A DNA stretch of 8,045 nucleotides from Clostridiales bacterium (GTDB lineage Bacteria; Bacillota; Clostridia; Oscillospirales; Oscillospiraceae), in the NCBI GenBank assembly GCA_003525905.1, contig DQIA01000021.1, forward strand, positions 209 to 8,253, given 5' to 3'. The notes beneath the pieces are model-generated. The model did no database searches. It was not told where the DNA came from and worked only from the letters and a program-made list of their open reading frames with translations. Each line of letters opens with the position of its first letter. The stretch's first letter is position 1. The translations under genes were made by a program, and so were the position numbers. Below, piece by piece: positions 5,785 through 8,045 of the stretch.

Positions 5785-7533
5785 ATGACAGTGCTTCTGA
5801 AGGTCTTCACTCTGCTCGGCGGGCTTGCGTTCTTCCTCTATGGCATGAACGTGATGTCCGGCGGACTGGGAAAGCTGGCAGGCGGCTCGCTGGAGCGCTC
5901 CCTCAAGACGATGACGAAGAACCGCTTCGCGGGCATGGCGCTCGGTGCGGTCATCACCATCGCCATCCAATCCTCGTCCGCTATGACGGTCATGCTCGTC
6001 GGCCTGGTCAACTCGGGTATCATGCAGCTCGGGCAGACGATCGGCGTCATCATGGGCTCGAACATCGGCACGACGCTCACGCCGTGGATCCTGTCGTTGT
6101 CCGGCGTGAACGGCACGGGCTGGATCCAGCTGCTCAAGCCGGAGAATTTCTCCCCGATCATCGCGTTCATCGGCGTTGTGCTCATCATGATGTGCAAAAA
6201 GCCCCGCAAGCGCGACATCGGCAAGATCTTGGTCGGCTTCGCCGTTCTGATGTACGGCATGACGCTCATGGGAAGCTCCGTTTCCGGCCTGGAGAATTCC
6301 GCCGCCTTTACGAGCATCCTGACGGCGTTTGAGAACCCGCTGCTCGGCGTGCTCGTCGGCGCGGTCGTCACGGGTGTGATCCAGTCCTCCGCCGCCTCCG
6401 TCGGCATCCTGCAGACGCTGGCCGCCACGGGCCAGATCTCCTATGGCATTGCCATCCCGATCATCATGGGCCAGAACATCGGCACCTGCGTCACGGCGCT
6501 CATCTCGTCCATCGGTGTCAACAAGAACGCCCGCAAGGTCGCCGTCGTGCACATCACGTTCAACCTCATCGGCACGGTGGTGTGCCTGTGCCTGTTCTAC
6601 GGGCTGCACGCCATCTTCCATTTCGCCTTTGTGGCCACGCCAATCAACGCCGTCGGCATTTCGGCCGTGCACACGATTTTCAATGTCTTCACCACGGCGC
6701 TGCTGTGCCCGTTCACGAAGCAGCTCGAGCGCTTCGCCAATTTTGTCATCCGTCCCTCCAAGAAGGAGGAAACCTACGCCTTCCTCGACGAGCGCCTGCT
6801 CGGCACGCCGTCTATCGCTGTCGGCGAGGCCAGTGACATGACGGTCAAAATGGCAACCCTTGCCCGCACGACCATTCTTTCCGCCATCAACATCTGCCAG
6901 CGCTACGACCAGAAGGTGGCAGACGAAATTCTGAAGCACGAGGACGAGCTGGACCTCTACGAGGACAAGCTCGGTACCTTCCTCGTCAAGCTCTCAAGCC
7001 GCTCGCTGTCCATCGCGGACTCGCGGAAGGTTTCGAACATGCTGCACACCATCGGCGATTTCGAGCGTCTGGGCGACCACGCCGTCAACCTGCGCAAGAC
7101 GGCCGAGGAGATCCACGACAAGCACATCGTCTTCTCCGAGGATGCCGCTGCGGAGCTGCAGAACCTGACAAACGCACTGACGGAGATTCTGGAGCTGACC
7201 ATCGATGCCTTCCGCGAGCACAACCTCGAAATGGCGCGCCACGTCGAGCCGCTGGAGCAGGTCATCGACTGCCTGATCTCCGCCGCCAAGTCGACGCACG
7301 TCGAGCGCCTGCAGAGCGGCAAGTGCACGATCCAGAATGGCTTCGTGCTCAACGACCTGCTGACGAACTACGAGCGTGTGTCTGACCACTGCTCGAACAT
7401 CGCCGTCTCTCTCATCGAGACGAGCGCGGGCAGCTTCGACACGCACGAGTATCTCTCCGAGGTCAAGGAGGGCGGCAGCAAGGACTATACCGACCTCTAC
7501 CACGCCTATACAAAGAAGTACGCGCTGCAGTAA
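5785..7533 (+). CDS. Na+/phosphate cotransporter family protein with C-terminal PhoU-like domain
   Basis: This 582-residue protein has the Na/Pi-cotransporter (NptA/YjbB-like) layout. Two inverted membrane repeats each contain a QSS motif (Q62-SSSA and Q200-SSAA) followed by an N-I-G-T motif (GSNIGTT at 91-97, GQNIGT at 229-234). Roughly eight hydrophobic segments fill residues 1-320. A cytosolic helical PhoU-like domain covers about 345-565, with the paired ExxxD metal motifs E427/D431 in FERLGD and E530/D534 in YERVSD. The family moves phosphate with sodium across the cytoplasmic membrane, and E. coli YjbB mainly exports it; direction cannot be told here. It has its own promoter. The ribosome binding site is weak (AGAGAG, 5772-5777), unlike the strong sites of the upstream operon. 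The start at 5785 fits the family N-terminus. No pst or pho genes are nearby. Confidence 0.93.
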   Translation: MTVLLKVFTLLGGLAFFLYGMNVMSGGLGKLAGGSLERSLKTMTKNRFAGMALGAVITIAIQSSSAMTVMLVGLVNSGIMQLGQTIGVIMGSNIGTTLTPWILSLSGVNGTGWIQLLKPENFSPIIAFIGVVLIMMCKKPRKRDIGKILVGFAVLMYGMTLMGSSVSGLENSAAFTSILTAFENPLLGVLVGAVVTGVIQSSAASVGILQTLAATGQISYGIAIPIIMGQNIGTCVTALISSIGVNKNARKVAVVHITFNLIGTVVCLCLFYGLHAIFHFAFVATPINAVGISAVHTIFNVFTTALLCPFTKQLERFANFVIRPSKKEETYAFLDERLLGTPSIAVGEASDMTVKMATLARTTILSAINICQRYDQKVADEILKHEDELDLYEDKLGTFLVKLSSRSLSIADSRKVSNMLHTIGDFERLGDHAVNLRKTAEEIHDKHIVFSEDAAAELQNLTNALTEILELTIDAFREHNLEMARHVEPLEQVIDCLISAAKSTHVERLQSGKCTIQNGFVLNDLLTNYERVSDHCSNIAVSLIETSAGSFDTHEYLSEVKEGGSKDYTDLYHAYTKKYALQ

Positions 7534-7542
7534 GCGCACAGC

Positions 7543-7578
7543 ACCGGGACACGCCGCAGGGTGTGTCCCGGTTTTGTT
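7543..7578 (+). terminator. Intrinsic terminator of the transporter gene
   Basis: ACCGGGACAC (7543-7552) pairs perfectly with GTGTCCCGGT (7563-7572). GCC and GGT add three inner pairs (one G-U) around a GCAG loop. TTTTGTT overlaps and follows the stem from 7572 to 7578. It begins 9 nt after the stop codon. Confidence 0.92.
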
Positions 7579-7617
7579 ATGCGATATACTGCCGTAAGGG
7601 CGGGGACAGCCGGGCTC

Positions 7618-7781
7618 CGGCGAAATCGCAGGTGCCTGCATGAGATTCCCACGTCGCTTCGCTCCTCGGAATGACACGGGAGGGCGGCACTCGCAAGCTC
7701 GGCGCTGCGCCCCTCCGAATGGGAAAGGCCCCCAAGTTTGTCATTGCGAGCCTTGCGGAGCAAGGCGCGGCAATCTCGCAG
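7618..7781. repeat. Palindromic dispersed repeat, unit 1
   Basis: This is the first unit of a tandem array in the noncoding region after the terminator. The left arm (7642-7676) starts GAGATTCCCACG and the right arm (7739-7777) ends CGCGGCAATCTC, so the arms are imperfect inverted copies. The core between them carries its own GGAGGGCG/CGCCCCTCC stem. From 7670 to 7781 the unit matches unit 2 at 111 of 112 positions (C at 7730 versus A at 7924). Elements with these arm sequences are, to my knowledge, widespread intergenic repeats that are often mistranslated as small proteins. No transposase is present. Confidence 0.88.
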
Positions 7782-7806
7782 TACCGGCCGGAGCACGGGA
7801 AAGCCC

Positions 7807-7975
7807 CGGCGAAGTCGAAGGTGCCTACTTGAGATTGCCGCGTCGGGCTTGCGCCCTCCTCGCAATGACACGGGAGGGCGGCACTCGCAAGCTCGGCGCT
7901 GCGCCCCTCCGAATGGGAAAGGCACCCAAGTTTGTCATTGCGAGCCTTGCGGAGCAAGGCGCGGCAATCTCGCAG
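7807..7975. repeat. Palindromic dispersed repeat, unit 2
   Basis: This is the best-preserved unit. The outer blocks GAGATTGCCGCG (7831-7842) and CGCGGCAATCTC (7960-7971) are perfectly complementary over 12 bp, as are the inner blocks CTCGCAATGACA (7859-7870) and TGTCATTGCGAG (7933-7944). Within the arms, GGGC-TTGC-GCCC (7845-7856) and CCTTGC-GGA-GCAAGG (7945-7959) form small hairpins of their own. The whole can fold as a branched, cruciform-like structure, a MITE- or REP-like architecture without coding capacity. Confidence 0.88.
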
Positions 7976-8002
7976 GATGCAGCCGAAACGCAGAAAGGCC
8001 TC

Positions 8003-8045
8003 CGGCGAATTCGTTACTGCCTTCCCGAGATTGCCGCGTCGGCCT
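8003..8045. repeat. Palindromic dispersed repeat, unit 3 (cut by window end)
   Basis: CGGCGAATTCG at 8003 followed by GAGATTGCCGCGTCGG from 8027 matches the beginning of unit 2. The left arms of the three units start at 7642, 7831 and 8027, a period of 189-196 bp. The array therefore continues beyond the window. Confidence 0.8.

Noticed and set aside
5665..6939. 424-codon minus-strand open frame opposite the transporter gene
   Set aside because: It is rich in Asp, Arg, His and Gly, lies antisense to clear membrane motifs and runs across the mapped promoter. It is a codon-bias artefact.
7506..7957. Minus-strand small proteins in the repeat array
   Set aside because: They are translations of the palindromic repeat units. 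The duplicated peptide segments simply mirror the DNA repeats, and such spurious repeat-derived proteins are common in databases.
7618..8045. CRISPR array
   Set aside because: The units are about 165 bp with divergent arms and no short regular spacers, and no cas genes are nearby.

Overview
The window looks like chromosomal DNA from a GC-rich member of the Clostridia, most plausibly the Oscillospiraceae/Ruminococcaceae group. I infer this from the Firmicutes-type gene set (YmdB, YhaO, YhaN, a YmfI-like reductase), the strong AGGAGG-type ribosome binding sites, the high GC content (by eye around 60-65%) and the noncoding dispersed repeats at both edges. No taxonomic marker gene is present, so the placement is tentative.

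Positions 1-159 hold no gene I can support. They carry a structured, AT-richer stretch with two perfect inverted repeats (40-79 and 87-133) just upstream of the first gene.

Positions 160-5648 hold five tightly packed plus-strand genes, each overlapping or nearly touching the next: a YmdB-type cyclic-nucleotide phosphodiesterase (160-936), a YhaO/SbcD-like metallophosphoesterase nuclease (929-1999), a YhaN/SbcC-like coiled-coil ATPase with a membrane hairpin (1996-4167), a TatD-family metal-dependent DNase (4171-4965), and a short-chain dehydrogenase whose active-site region resembles the elongation factor P 5-aminopentanone reductase YmfI (4950-5648). The spacing implies one transcript with translational coupling. 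Three or four of the products act on nucleic acids or nucleotides, and YhaO and YhaN are expected to work as a nuclease-ATPase pair.

Positions 5649-5784 form a regulatory gap with a 12-bp palindrome, a near-consensus sigma-70-type promoter and a small hairpin in the leader. They drive a separate transcription unit: a Na+/phosphate cotransporter-family protein with a C-terminal PhoU-like domain (5785-7533), closed by a strong intrinsic terminator (7543-7578).

Positions 7579-8045 contain no credible gene. They hold a tandem array of a palindromic dispersed repeat: two nearly full units and a third cut off by the window end. The cores of the first two units differ at one base in 112.

I did not find a convincing new defence or mobile system. 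The items most worth a second look are the repeat array, the structured leader before ymdB, the compact membrane-hairpin YhaN-like ATPase, and the YmfI-like gene inside this nuclease operon.
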